DNA of 64,000 bases from Acephala macrosclerotiorum (taxonomy: Eukaryota; Ascomycota; Leotiomycetes; Helotiales; Mollisiaceae), in the NCBI GenBank assembly GCA_014904845.1, contig MU119236.1, positions 127,758 to 191,757 on the forward strand, read 5' to 3'. Every line of letters begins with the position of its first letter. The first letter of the stretch is position 1. The position numbers and the translations under genes were made by a program. Below the pieces are notes generated by a model. That model saw only the letters and a list, made by a program, of their open reading frames with translations, was not told the DNA's origin and did not search any database. This document shows positions 13,244-26,469 of the stretch, one piece after another.

Positions 13244-16200
13244 AATCGCGTTAATTAATCGATAAATTTTAACGATTTTTTTCGCGACTAGAAACTATAA
13301 ATTTCAATAAAAACTATCGCTTTTTTCGAGTATTTCGTAATCGAGTCGTTTTTGAAATATTTTTATTACAATCGAGAACAAAATCTTAAAGTAATAAAAA
13401 CTCTTTTTTTACTACGTCGTATATTGAATTGTTTTGATACGAATAAACGAGTTAACATTTTCATAGATTTTAAAGACTTTTTTCCAATCAAATATTATTG
13501 TTTTTTTACGATTGAATATCATTTCATCGAATATTTTCTTTTCAAATTCTTATAACCAATTCTCGATAAGTAGAAATATTAATCGCTTAAAAGTAAATCG
13601 TAATTTTTTTAATATCGAAACAATTCGTAGTAACAAGTATTTTATATACTTTCCAATGTATTTTTGAAATATTTCTCGCGCTTTGAATCGTTTGAATTAA
13701 TTTTTCCGTTCTTTAAAAATCTTTCCAATTTCGTCGATTAAATTAACAAGTCGTACTTTTTTAAACTTGGATTTATATATCGTATTAACGTTTATATTAA
13801 ATAGTCCTAGATTGAAATTGTTCAATGATAAAATTATTCTTTTTATTCGAATCTCTTTTTCGCTTTTATACTTGAAAATTTTTCGACTTCGTTTTTTTTC
13901 AATAAAATAAAGTAATTAATACTTTGTATCGTTCTTTAAATATTCTCTTATAACGTCTACGTTTGAAAATAGTAATACTATTACAAAAAAATATTTTTTC
14001 GTTTTTTCGTCGAAAATTCTTTTATTCAAAATCTCGTTTACTTTCTCTCTATCAAAAGAAAAAAACGTCTCATAAAAAATCGAAAAAAATGATTTTATTT
14101 TTTATATTATTTCATTTGTATCTCTTTTTGAACTAGTAGTACTTATTTCAATCGTATTTGTTCTATATAAAATAATATTAAAAATGTTTAATAAAAAATC
14201 AAAAATAGAAGAAAATTCATTAAAATATAAAAATCGTTCGCGAATTTTAATATTGTACTATTTTCTAACAATATTAATATTTAGTTTCTCGCGTTATATT
14301 TTTTTTTCAATATTTTTTCGATTCGAAAATACATACGAATATAGCGGTTTTTAGTAGTTTAACGCAAATAAATTTTCAAAAAAAAAACAATTATAATCGT
14401 ACAAATAAAATTAAAATCTTTAAAATCTCGAAATATACTATTCTACGAATTATTATTTTTATATTCAATTTGTATTTTCATTGTAACGACGAATAATTGT
14501 TTTAAAAAAAATTTTTTTACATTGTCTACAAAAAAGAAAAAAATCTCATATTCGATTCTATACTCAATTTTTATTTTTATAATCGTTATTTCAACGAATT
14601 CGAAGTTTTATCTAATAATAATAAATAGTTGAAAATTTTCGACGTTTACAATAATACTATCGAAATCTCGAATTATATACGTAAAAACAATATAATACTT
14701 TGTTTCAATATTCAATATTTTATATTTTCTACTCGAATTAATTAATTTAAACAAATTGAAATATAACTTAAAAACAACGACAATATATTTTCTTTTAATC
14801 AATAACAAAAAATCAATTTTCACGAAATTAACTTCGAATATTACAAAGTTCCCAGTAATAAAAACAAATTAATTCGTCTTTTTAAACATTCTATAAAAAC
14901 TCTAAAAAAACTATTTTATAGAATCAACGACTTTTAATATTTTTTTTACTACAACGATTCTAGTATCTATTAAAATCAAATAATAAACGTTATTTTTTTA
15001 TTATTGATTAATAATCACTACAATAAAATTCGATATTTTCAAGGTATTAATAATCATTTTCATTTTCTTTTGAATTCTTGAAAACGACATTATACTCTTA
15101 AAGAGTCTTCGCGATAAGATTTCATTAGTAGAGTCATTATTTCTAGCGTCGAACTATTGTTTCAAAGTCTCATCTTTCGATTAATCCACGTCTATTTCTT
15201 TTCGTTCTTCGTTTTAAGCGCTTTGTAAAGTTTGTCATTGTAATCCAACCCTTGGATACTTTTCTTCTACTTTTACTCTTCGTCGAAAATTTTCTCGTAT
15301 ACTTTGAATTTTGTTTTTCGATTTGCTCGTTATTACTGTATTTACCGTTATTGTATTTACTAACAATTCTTCGTAGAATTCATCAATAGTCACTCCACTA
15401 AGACTTTAAACGTTAACATTGTTACCGTTGAAAATATACGACAATAAGTTCGGTTTTTTCAAGATTTTTTTATTAGTACTAGTTTTACTTTTTTCTTGAG
15501 CAATAAATTGAACAAATTCTTAGATTCTTTGTATATTCCTAGAACGTTTATTGAAATCGTAATCAAAAAATCCTCTAATTATTTATTCTATAATTTGATT
15601 ATATCAACGTCAATTGTTTTTAAATATAAACAATCGCGAAAATCGATCACGACTTTAGAAATTATAATACTATTGATCGTTTTCTCGATAACAACATTTA
15701 CAATTGATTAACTCATCCATAAATAAACAGCGATCTACGAAAAAATAATCAATGAAAAAATCGATTTTTTTATTCTTTGTTCGCTCGAAATACTCGAAAT
15801 AATATCGTTCGTTTTATTAATCGTTGTATACAGCGTTGATCTTTATTGCATTTCTTTGAACGATCGGCGATATACTTTGCGAGAATTTAATCGACGTTGA
15901 ATTATATAAAATTCCATGTTCGCCTTTTTCTATATTATTATATTTCTCTCGTCCTCGATTAAAACTCTTTTCTCGTTCATATTCTCGTAAAGAAACAAAT
16001 TGATTCTAATTTTAATTTATAAAGACTATAACGTTGTTTAGTTTTTGAAACATTTTCGCAATATTAGCGTTTAAAACGGTTTTCAAATCGTTGAATAATA
16101 CGAAAAAGAGAAAAAGTTTTTCTAGTTCTCTAATAAGATCGTTTATTTGGATTGAAAATTTTAATACGAATATTTATCGAGTTCTTTAAATTTGAATAGT

Positions 16201-16698
16201 ACGTGAGATCGAAAATTGAAATTCGATATGGATTTTCTCAATGATTACGTACATTTTTCGTTGAATTTCTTCTATAAATAACTCGAGTAAAACAAGAAAT
16301 AATAAATTATTAATTGTATTTGAAATTATTCTTTGTATTATAATATTCAAATATTTTTATCGAACTTTCGAATATTTTGAATTATTGATTTCGTTATATC
16401 GTCGCTTTTTTTTCTTATATTTATATACGATAATCGCTTTCTCGTACATCTTATTATAATTGTAAATAAATATTTTTATCGACTCGTAGTCGATTTCTTT
16501 GAAGATTCGTTCTTTAATATATATTAAAAGTTTTTTTATAAACTCGCGTTTTTGATATTATTTATTCAATTTGTTTCATTTAATCAATTTTTTAAATATT
16601 CGATCGAATAAGTCCACGTACGTTTTTATCGTTAAAAAATTTTTCGTAGATTGATCGATGATTTTATATAAAAACTTTATATTTACTCGATAGTATTT

Positions 16699-16937
16699 TT
16701 AATCGTGTTCGCGAAATTCCTTTTTTAAAGCGTCGTAAAACTCTTTTTCTAAGTAATTTTCGATATTGTACTTTGATATAAATCGGATTTGCTTTTTGTA
16801 AATCGAATTAATATATTGTAAAAGTTGTATTTTTTTGATTTCTGAAATAATTTTATAATCTTCGTACATATCGTCGTATTGTTCCAAAAAAATCGTAATA
16901 TTGTTTCTTTTGAATCAAAGTATTTCAAGAATTCCAA
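16699..16937 (-). pseudogene. Gag-like fragment of the Gypsy-type element
   Basis: Two overlapping minus-strand frames (16887-16699 and 16937-16749) lie about 1 kb inside the 5' LTR, where gag is expected. The first is rich in charged residues and ends with a pattern like YDALKKEF(R)xxD, which resembles the capsid-type retrotransposon gag segment. No zinc knuckle is visible. The frames are short and interrupted, so the assignment rests on position plus weak similarity. Confidence 0.4.
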
Positions 16938-17857
16938 AGAGAAGTATTTGTAATTCTAGTACGAACACGTACTTCTCGAAGTTTTACATTTTTAAGAGAT
17001 TGTTTTTACTATCTATAGAAGATTTCTTAGAAGGGATCGATAACGTAATTAAAATAAAAATGTTTTTTATCAAAGAGAATAAACTTTAACGTAAATAATT
17101 TACTAATTTTAATTTTTAAATTGAGAATTGATTTAATAATCCAAAAGTATAAGTTTTCAAATTATTATTTCCAAGTGAAATTCGTTTTGAGAATTGGTTT
17201 CTATTTATATCGTTTTCTCGTGGGATCTTTTTTGTTTTAATCTTTACTCGAAATTTCGCTCGTTTATTCGTTTTAATAAAATATATTCTTCAAATAAGCA
17301 CTTTTTTAATCGGTTTTTCCCGATTGAAATTTCTTGTTTTAATTCTTTTTATATTATTTTCTAAAATTCGAGATTTATTCTAATTTTATTATTTCAATTT
17401 GAAAACGATTACGAGCAATTCGCGAATTGCGATTCTCAAAAAAATTAAAACTAAAACATAGAATAATAAAACAATTTCGTTTTTCAACGCTATAATTTCT
17501 TTTTTTCTTCGCATCAAAATTTTCTCTTTTATATTCCAATTTCCACTGAGAATAAAACCAATTACCGTAAATAATTATCGCGAGTTTCTTTTTTTTTTTT
17601 TTATATTCGTTTTAATACTAATTATCTCGAGCAATTCAATACGTAATTTTCATAAATTAATGTTTTTTTGTAGTTTCGCAATCTCGTAATCAAATCATTT
17701 AATCTCGAATAATATAATCAAAACAAAAAATTCTCGTTAATTGATTTTCAATTTCCGATTTCTAGTAATTTGAGTTTTCTTTTAATAGTAATAAAAAATA
17801 GAATATACAAATCGTATATAAATAGTTTTTAACGAAGTCCACTGGAATAATTTACTT

Positions 17858-17875
17858 TTCGACGTCGTTTACCAA
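17858..17875 (-). other. Candidate tRNA primer-binding site
   Basis: Immediately inside the 5' LTR the minus strand reads TTGGTAAACGACGTCG. A TGG one base after the LTR is where a Gypsy primer-binding site complementary to a tRNA 3' CCA would start. The tRNA cannot be named from sight, and RIP may have altered bases. Confidence 0.4.
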
Positions 17876-18133
17876 TGTAGAAAAGCAATAGAATACAAAA
17901 TAAAAAAGTCCAATCGTAAATCAATTCGTTTTAATCAATAGACTAGATTTATTCGAAATAATTCGTAATTTGTAAATCAATCAATCAATCAATCAAAATA
18001 AAAATAAAAAGAATTGTTTATTAGTTTATAGTAAGCGAAAACTCCTTATATACTAGAAGACACGTGACCAGTACTGCTTTCGAAACTAGCTATTTACAAA
18101 GATTTTAAAGGGAGAGTATATAGTTCTATTACA
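17876..18133 (-). repeat. 5' LTR of the Gypsy-type element
   Basis: 258-bp copy matching 6017-6274 with transitions only. It begins TGTAG and ends TTACA on the plus strand, giving the TG...CA ends typical of LTRs. Because pol reads on the minus strand, this is the upstream (5') LTR. Beyond 18133 the composition falls back to the older, more AT-rich type. Confidence 0.9.
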
Positions 18134-21100
18134 ATATACGTATTTTTTTTAAATCAAAATTTTTCAAATTTTTTAAATTAAATTTTTTAAAAATTATTAT
18201 TCGATAATATTAAAAACTTATAATAAAACGTTTTTATTTTGAATTATTAAATTTTAACAATTAAAATTTTTATATTTTTAAATATTTTAATTATTTTTAA
18301 ATAAATTTTTTCAAATTAATTATTAAATTAACGTTTAATTCATTTAATATTTTATTATAAAATTTATTTATTGTTTTATTTTTTATTTTACTCGTTATTT
18401 TAATTTTATTATTAAAAATTTTTTTATTTAATTAAATTTTATTTCGTTTATCGATTAATATTATAATTATTATTATACGTTTTTGATTTTTAATTCAAAA
18501 TATAATAATATATCGAATAAATATATAATTTAATCTATTTATTATTTCGATATAAATATTTTATTAAATATTTTATAATAATTAACGTTTTTTATTTAAT
18601 AATTATATATTTGATTTTAATATTTATTAATTTGAAAAATATAAATATTATTATTCGTTTATTTAATCGATTTTTAAAAATAATTCGTATTTTTAAAATA
18701 ATATTTTATTAATATTTTTATTACTATAATCGATTATTAAATAAAATTGAAATTTTTAATTTATTTTTATTATTATATTTTTTATAATTATATTCTTAAT
18801 ATAATCAAAATTTGTTTATTAAAAAATTATTTATTTTTATAATTTTTCGATTTATTTTATTTTAATTAATAATTTAATTGATTTTTTTTTATTTAAATAA
18901 ATTTTATTATATTTTTATTACATTTTTTAACGTTTGATTTTTTTTTTTTTTTTTTATAAAATTTATAAAAATTTCTATTAAATATACTCGTTTTAAATTC
19001 AATATATAATTAAATTTATTAAATATAAAAATACGAAAAAATAAAATCAATTATATAAACGTATTTAATTTTTTTTAATAATTTAATATTTTTTAATTTC
19101 TTATAATATTGCGATATTTTATTATCGATTTAATTTTTTTAAATAAATTTTATTAAAATTAAAATATATCAATTCGAAAACGATTCGTAAAAAATAATAA
19201 TCTTTTAATATTTAATATATAAAATTAAAATTTTTAATAAATTTTATATAATTATTTATAAACGAAATAAAAACGTAATTTTTATAATTTTCGATTAATA
19301 TAAAAAAAATTTTCAAATTTTTTTTTTAAAAAACAATTTATATATTAAATTTGCAAATTAAATATATATATAAAAAGTTTTTTTCAATTTTTAATTTATT
19401 CGTTTATATACGTATTAATTGTAAAAATTAATAAATATTAAACGATATTTATATATTTTTTTAATTCGAAAAATTCAATATTCGTTATTAATATTAATAA
19501 TAAAATATATTTTAAATTTAATATTTTTTTTATTTTATATATCGAATAAATTAATTTGATTATATATTTGTTTATTAAAATATAATTGTATATTAAATAT
19601 AAATTTTAAGATTTTTTTTTTTTCGAGAAAAATAAAATAATAATATTTTATTCGTTTATTATTCTTATAATAATTTTTGTTTTATATATAATTAAAAATA
19701 TATAATTCGCGAATTTTTATTTTTTTTAAATATATAATTTGAATTTGTTTATAATAAATTTTATTTTTAATTGAAAATTAATATTATATTTAATTAAATC
19801 GATCGATTTAATTTTTTTTAAATTTTTTGTAAAAAAAATTTATACGTATATAAAAATCATTTAATTTTATTTATTTTTTTTAATATATTTATTATAATTT
19901 TTATAATTATATTATTAATCTCGAATTATTTGTTTATTTCTTTTTACGAAATTTTAAACAATTAATATTTTGAAAAATAACGCGTAATAAAAAATTTATT
20001 TGTTTAATATATATTAAAAAATTTAATTATTATTTATTTTAATTTTCGAAATTTTTTTTTAAATTTTTTTTATTAATTAAATATATTTTAATAAAGTTTT
20101 CGAAAATAAATTATTTAAATAAAATAATAATTAAATACGTATATATAGTTCGCTTTTTGTATTATTGAAAATTTAAATAATAAAATTTATTTATATTTTT
20201 TATATTTATTATATTATATTAAAAATCGAGTAATTTTTTTAATATTGAAAATTTTCCTTTTTTTATATATTATTCTCGTAAATAATTATATTGAAAATAT
20301 TGTTTATAATTTTTTTTTTATTATTAGAATTATTTATTAAACGTAAAAATTAAATAATAATATTTTATAAAAAGTTTTTCAATAGAATTCGATAAATTAT
20401 TTTATTATTATTTCGAATAATAATATTATAATTCTCGTATTTAACGATTATTTTTATTTTGTATATATAATTGAAATTTAATAAAAATTCGTATTTTAAT
20501 TCGATTAAAAATATATATATTTTAATTTTAATTACAATTTTAATTATATTTATAAAAATAAAAAAATATTTTTTAAGTACAATTTATTGATTATTTGTAA
20601 ATCAAACGAATAAATTTTCATTGTAATAAATTATAAATTTAAAATACTTAATAATTTTCAATTTAATAAATTTTATTATTAATTTTATTTTTTAATTACT
20701 TATTTAAATAATAATAAATATAAATTTTATTTTTATATTTTAAAATTTTTTAATAATAATTTTTAAAATAATATTATTTTAAATTACTATTAATAAAATA
20801 AAATTTTTAAACGATTTTTTATAATGATAAATCGATCTCAAATTTTATAATTTTAAAACAAATTATTTATATTTATTATCAAATAAATTAAAAAATTAAT
20901 TTAATATAATACGTAGTATTTTTATTATTAAAATATTTTATATTTTAAATCGATTTTAATTTTATATATTTTTAATAAATATTAAAAATAATACGTTTTT
21001 TTTAAAAATTAAAATTTTGTTAAATATTTAATTAATAAAAAAAATTTTCTTTTTTTTTGTTTTTTTTATTTAATTTAATATATTTTATTTTTTCGATTTT

Positions 21101-23150
21101 TTTTTTATTTCAAAAAAATAAATTTACGATTACATTTTTTTGTTATAAATATTATTAAAATTCTTATTACGATAATATATTTATTATTATAATCTAATAA
21201 AAAAATCGACAATTAATTTTATAATACTTATTAAAATTAATTTAAAATTTTTTTATTTAATGCGATTATTATAAATTCAATTTATAAATCGTATTCAAAA
21301 TATATTTAAAAAATTTATTTATATTTAATTTATATATATAATTAATAATATAATTTATTAAAATTGAAATTATAAAAATTGTTTGATTTAATAATAATTA
21401 ATCGATTTAAAATAAACTTTAATAAAATTTCAAAAATTTTATTTTATTGATTTTTTATTGATTAACGTTTTATTATTTTTAAGAAATTTAAAACTTTAAA
21501 TAATTCAATATAAAATAATTAATATTAAAACAATTTTAGTAAATAATATTTATTTTAATATTTAATATCGATTTTTTTTATTATTTTTAAATTTAATCGC
21601 GAATTAAAAAAATATATAATTGAATTAATTTTCGAATTTATAGTTTTAAATAATAAAAATTATTATTATTTGTTAAAATTATATTTAAATTTTAATTAAT
21701 TGAATTAATTAATTCAATTATTATTATTAAAACAATTTAAATAATATTGTTTTATTTTGAATATTTTTGATTTTATATGTCGTATAAAAAGTTTTTTTTA
21801 TATTTAAATATATAATATTATTTTTAATTAATATTTTGATATAAAACGTTAATCGATTTTTAATTTTATTCTTTTTAAATTTATTTATTATTCAAAGAAT
21901 TAAAATCGAATTTTTAATCTTTTTATTATTTTTAATTTTCGAGTAAAATTTATTCGTTTAAATTAAATATTATTATATTAATTTTATTACTTTTTATTGA
22001 AAATTAATTATTTTTTTCAAAAGTTCAATTATACAAATAAATAGAATTTTTATATTTATTTTAATTTTTTTTTTAAAATCGATTTTTAGAATATTTTAAT
22101 CGTTTTAAATTTTAATCGATAAATTGTTATATTATAATAAAACTTTTAATTAATTATTTAAATTTTTCAAATAATTTCAAAATAAAAACTTATAAATTTT
22201 TTTTTTATTATTTTCGTTTATTAAATTTAATAAATTAATTTTAACGAATAATTTAATATTATTTATAAAGTATTTAAATGTTTTATAATTATTTCGTTTT
22301 TTATAGAATTTGCAAATTTCGATATTTATTTTGACGATTAATAGTAATTGTATAACGATAATTGTTTTTTAATCAAATTTTATTAAATTACGTTTTTTGA
22401 ATAATTTTTTTAAAATCGATATTTTCGATTAATTTGCGAATTATATTATTTTAAACGAATTATTCGATTTAATAATAAGTTCTATAAAAATTAATAATCT
22501 CGATTTTAATTTCAATACTCGAAATTCAATTAAATTTTTAAATTTGTTTTTTAAAATTATTAATTTCGATTTTTTTATTAATTGTTTACGATTTTTTTTT
22601 TTGAAATTATTTAATTAAATAGTTTTTTTTTTTATTATTATTTATTATAGATTTCTTTTTTAAAAGTTTAATCGATTTAATTTTTATTTATTTATTATTA
22701 TTGAATAATATTCAAAATTAATAATAAATTTAAATATATTAAAATAAAAATTTTAATAAAATTAAATAAAATTAATATTCAAGTTTTTAAAAAAGTTAAT
22801 AAATTTAAATAGAGATTTTAATATAAAGAATTCGAGAAATGTTTTGTTTTTTTCGAATTATATTACTAATTTCTCGAGTATTCTAATATAAATTCAATAA
22901 TTATTAGTATTTATTAATTTTAATATTACTCGATTCGATCGAATTATAAATATTATACGATTCGTTCGATGTATAATCTCGAAGAATTACAAAATTTTAA
23001 ATCTTTAATTTTTACGCGTTTTAATTCGATATATTTAAAACAAACTTTTTAAATTTTTTTTAATAATCGTTTTTATTTCTTTGTATAAATTACTATTATT
23101 ATCGTATATTCGATAAAATTGTAAAAAGAAATAAATCAAAAAAATCACTA
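18134..23150. repeat. Older AT-rich, RIP-degraded repeat block (right flank)
   Basis: Same composition as 1-6016: almost only A and T with residual cytosines mainly in CpG. No frame of useful length on either strand and no recognisable domain. It resumes abruptly at the end of the 5' LTR, so the retrotransposon appears inserted into one continuous older block. It ends over 100-200 bp near 23150, where normal base composition begins. Confidence 0.85.
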
Positions 23151-23650
23151 TCGAGTCAATAATTAGTGCAAATTGAGAGAAAAGAAAAAATGAATTCTTT
23201 TCAAGCTACGAAGCAAATACTGCCTTTAAGTACGCAACGGCACTACGCTAGTAATACTTGCCGAAGTCACCTGATCAAACTAACCCCTTACAACGGCAGC
23301 TAGTCTAAGGGCAAGGGGCAATCGAGTAAAGATCTTCAATGTTTTTGGCTTCTTTCAAATACTGCAACGGCACTGCGTTGATCTTTGCCATAATTGCACG
23401 CGAGCGAGCTAGCATTACACTGCAATGTAACTCTTTTCAATGAAAGATCGTCCTCAATAATCACAAGTTTGGAACTTTTAAAGGTGCGGGGTCATCTGGT
23501 GCCGACCTCGGTAGGATATTATCTTATGAAATACAGCCAGCCAGACATTTAGCGCACAGAAATTCAATAGGCGGATGCATTGACTTTCCTATATATTCTG
23601 TGTTCAAGTATGCATCTTTCGCAAGCTCGTCAATCCTTTGGTATTCGAAA
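23151..23650. other. Promoter-side intergenic region next to the AT block
   Basis: First normal-composition sequence after the AT-rich block. It contains two partly similar stretches sharing AACGGCACT.CG (near 23237 and 23364) and no convincing gene. It supplies the 5' region of the FAD oxidoreductase that follows. Confidence 0.5.
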
Positions 23651-25494
23651 ATGGCATCTAGAATGAGCATTGATCTCCGTCACTTTTTGTTCAGCGCTCT
23701 GGCAACATCAGTCTCCTTCGCCCGAACGGCAGCAGCAGCAACCTCAGCCAATGCCACAGCAGCATGCCAATCCATTTCCTTAACCGGCACAGAGACCTTA
23801 ACTTTGCAAGCCGATGCGCTCAAGCCCCAATGGATTGATGCCCAGAGTCATTATTGGAGCGCTGCCAACGCTGATCTGTACCCGGCCTGCGCTGTCTTCC
23901 CTACCTCCGCCGAAGAAGTATCCCAGATTGTTTCTATTTTGCAGAACAATTCTGATGTAAATTTTGCTGTGAAAAGTGGCGGCCATAACCCTAATGTTGG
24001 ATTCTCTTCTGTGGATGGAGGTGTGCTTATTTCTATGAGTAATCTTTCGTCCACGGTACTGTCACAGGACCAGACAACGGCAGATATTGGTCCGGGTGCA
24101 AGATGGCTTGACGTTGCGGAGGCCCTGGATTCGAGTGGAGTGACGGTTGTTAGTGGTCGTCTCGGTAAATACTATCCTTTCCTTGAAGCACAAGCTTAGT
24201 ATTGAGTTTGAGTTGCTAGGTGATGTTGGTGTGGGTGGTCTTACATTAGGTGGAGGATTGAGCTTTCTCAGCGCTGAATATGGCTTGGTCTGTGACAACG
24301 TGGTCAACTATGAAGTTGTTCTTGCGAATGCTTCAATTGTCAATGCCAATGCTTCCAGCAATTCTGATCTATACTGGGCTCTCAAAGGCGGTGGAAATCA
24401 ATTTGGTACATCCCCTTCGTCAATGTGAAGTCCCATCACTTACACCTGTTCAGGTATCGTGACCAAGTTTACCATGAAAACGCATCCGATTGCCCAGGTT
24501 CGTCTGACTGCCTCATCCGGATTTAAAATTCTCCAAGCTGATGTCTCTAGATTTGGGGCGGCATCCGATCATACGCTGCGACCGAGGCTGCTGCAATTCT
24601 GAATGCGACGCAAGACTTTACTGAGAATTACGATAAAGACCCGAAAGGTGCCGTGATTGTGACTGGAGAGATAGCTATCGACAGTCTTCTAGAGACGTTT
24701 ATTGTTTTCTTCTTCTATGATGGCCCAGTCCCACCCGCTGATGTCTTTGCTGAATTCGATGCCATCCCATCACTGACTGATGGCACGAAAGTCCGGAGCT
24801 ATTATGACTTGGTAGGTCATCCATAATGACATCAAATCGTTCTTTCCTGACCATAATTTCAGATCAATAGCGATGATGGCACCAATATTTATGGGCTGCG
24901 ATATCTCATCCGCGTAACTATCTCTATTCACACCGTTGAACTTCTATCTAATTGACTAACTCTATAAAGGGCACAACTCTTCCAAACCTCCCAAACACGA
25001 CTGGAAAAGCACTCTACAACTATCACTACAATGAATGGAAGAACTATGTGATGACGGAGGGCATTAATCCCGGATTCATCTTCAGCCTCGCCTTCCAGCC
25101 CATGCCTTACATCATTCCCCAGCAATCAGTCGCCACCGGTGGAAATGCACTGGGCATGAACCCAGCTGAGGGCGACCGAATGTGGATGGAGTATGACATC
25201 TCGTGGTTGACCGCTTTGGGCGATGATTCTGCACATGCGATGGCGATGAATATCACAGCGACGATTGATGAGTATGCCAAGACCACGTATGGCGGGATTC
25301 CGAATACTCATTACCGGTCTGGAGACTTGGAAATAGAGGAGTACAACCCTATTTTCATGAATGATGCCATGTATGACCAGATGACGCTGCAGAGTTATGA
25401 GAATGATGGGTATGCGAAGCTGAAGGCTATCCAGAAGGACGTAGATCCGAATGGGTTCTTCCCGACTCGGACTGGTGGTTTCAAGTTCACCTGA
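23651..25494 (+). CDS. Secreted FAD-linked oxidoreductase (berberine-bridge-enzyme type)
   Basis: Six exons: 23651-24164, 24220-24405, 24454-24497, 24551-24811, 24863-24913, 24970-25494, giving 526 aa in one frame; all five introns are 48-56 bp with GT...AG ends. The first ATG of the frame is at 23651 (a second at 23663); the frame stays open further upstream without an ATG. A hydrophobic signal peptide ([15 protein letters not shown]) precedes an Ala/Thr-rich segment. The PCMH FAD-binding domain starts near residue 77; KSGGHN holds His112, the usual covalent flavin attachment. [13 protein letters not shown] and [11 protein letters not shown] are typical FAD-domain motifs. The bicovalent Cys normally before VGVGG is absent, so single covalent attachment is expected. 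The C-terminal BBE motif reads [17 protein letters not shown]. Substrate is unknown; family members oxidise sugars or alcohols, or act in secondary metabolism. Confidence 0.9.
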
Positions 25495-26072
25495 GCTCGA
25501 CGTAGTTTAGTATGATTCTGTAGGCAATAGGCTTGAAAGCTGGTCAGTGGAAGACTCATTTGTAGGATCAGATCTGCTAAAATTATACCCATGCGACAAT
25601 CTGATATATACAGATGGATCTACCCTGCCATTAGTAGGGTAGAATGAGTCAATTGTGTTTCTTGACTTACAGCATACGCTTTCCTTGATTCGGGGGCAAT
25701 ATTGGTAAGCGAGCCTTAGCGGAGCTTTCTACATTTATACACCAAAATTCTTTCCACACTCTATCTATGCGTTATCAGTTGTCAAGGTCCCGTAATACTT
25801 AGTGGGAAGGCTGGTGGTATATCTTGTAAATTCCATTTGCTTATGTCACTAACGAACGCAGTTCCGCTCTTCAAAAGAAAGTTGTGTGTGATTCCTTCGG
25901 CAAAGCCCATGGTGATGCACTGCGTGCTACCACAGCCGTTTTACACAGTGTTCCAAATACAAGATAAGCATACGCTAATGCCTAAGCTACTGCCACTCAC
26001 GGCGGCAGAAAAATGATCGTCCATTCAATCATCTTGAAAAGTTTCCTCCCCAAATTACCAACTGCTATTCAT
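25495..26072. other. Intergenic region with a 3' hairpin
   Basis: No gene seen. About 120 bp after the stop of the FAD oxidoreductase there is a perfect 7-bp hairpin, CTACCCT...AGGGTAG with a nine-base loop (about 25620-25642), possibly in the 3' UTR. Confidence 0.4.
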
Positions 26073-26181
26073 GACACATTTGTAGATGGTGTAACACAGG
26101 AGACCACAAACTAGAATTCCCCCGAAGATTGTCCCAAGTGCAATACCCACAATAGTCCCACGTACGTCCTTTTGCGATGTA

Positions 26182-26469
26182 TCACTTCAGCTCTGTGAAA
26201 TATTTGAAGGCATTGTCAGAGTTTGGATCACTGATAGTGTTGCGAGCAGTGGCGAGGATGCCTATGGTTAGACTCAATGTCGATGAAAGGTCTAACATTG
26301 CAATACGGGAGGGCGGCTGAGGAACCTCTGCGTATCTTGATACAATTTTAATAATCGAGGAACCTTCGGGAGTTGGCGATGCAATCGGAATAGCGATTGC
26401 TTGGTAGAGGTTCATCGTCTGAAGAACGAGTAGCGGAAGAATCCCAGACTTAAAAAGATATTTCGTCAT
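26182..26469 (-). CDS. Putative small secreted or membrane protein
   Basis: 95 codons, Met at 26469, with a clear signal-peptide-like start (YLFKSGILPLLVLQTMNLYQ, then AIAIPIAS) and a short Ser/Pro-containing mature part. Just downstream, in another frame (about 26166-26031 minus), the strand encodes a strong membrane segment, GTIVGIALGTIFGGILVCGL, then LCYTIYKC and a stop. An intron from a GTATCA donor in the ORF (near 26343) to an AAAAG acceptor at about 26167 could join them into a signal-peptide/single-span protein, but this is not certain. No family recognised. Confidence 0.4.
   Translation of the reverse strand: MTKYLFKSGILPLLVLQTMNLYQAIAIPIASPTPEGSSIIKIVSRYAEVPQPPSRIAMLDLSSTLSLTIGILATARNTISDPNSDNAFKYFTELK

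Larger units (their letters stand above)
6017..18133 (-). mobile_element. RIP-degraded Ty3/Gypsy-type LTR retrotransposon, about 12.1 kb
   Basis: Two direct copies of a 258-bp sequence (6017-6274 and 17876-18133) bound the element. The LTRs carry inverted TGTA...TACA termini (TATA in the mutated left copy). Between them, on the minus strand and in Gypsy order, are a gag-like fragment (16.7-16.9 kb), reverse transcriptase (13243-12884), integrase core (11257-11000), the integrase C-terminal part (about 10985-10825, one stop) and a pol C-terminal fragment (10579-10367). The RT-before-integrase order is the Ty3/Gypsy arrangement. All frames are broken. Directly flanking bases are ATAT on both sides, a possible but weak target duplication in such AT-rich DNA. 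About 4 kb between the end of pol and the 3' LTR is unexplained. Confidence 0.88.
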
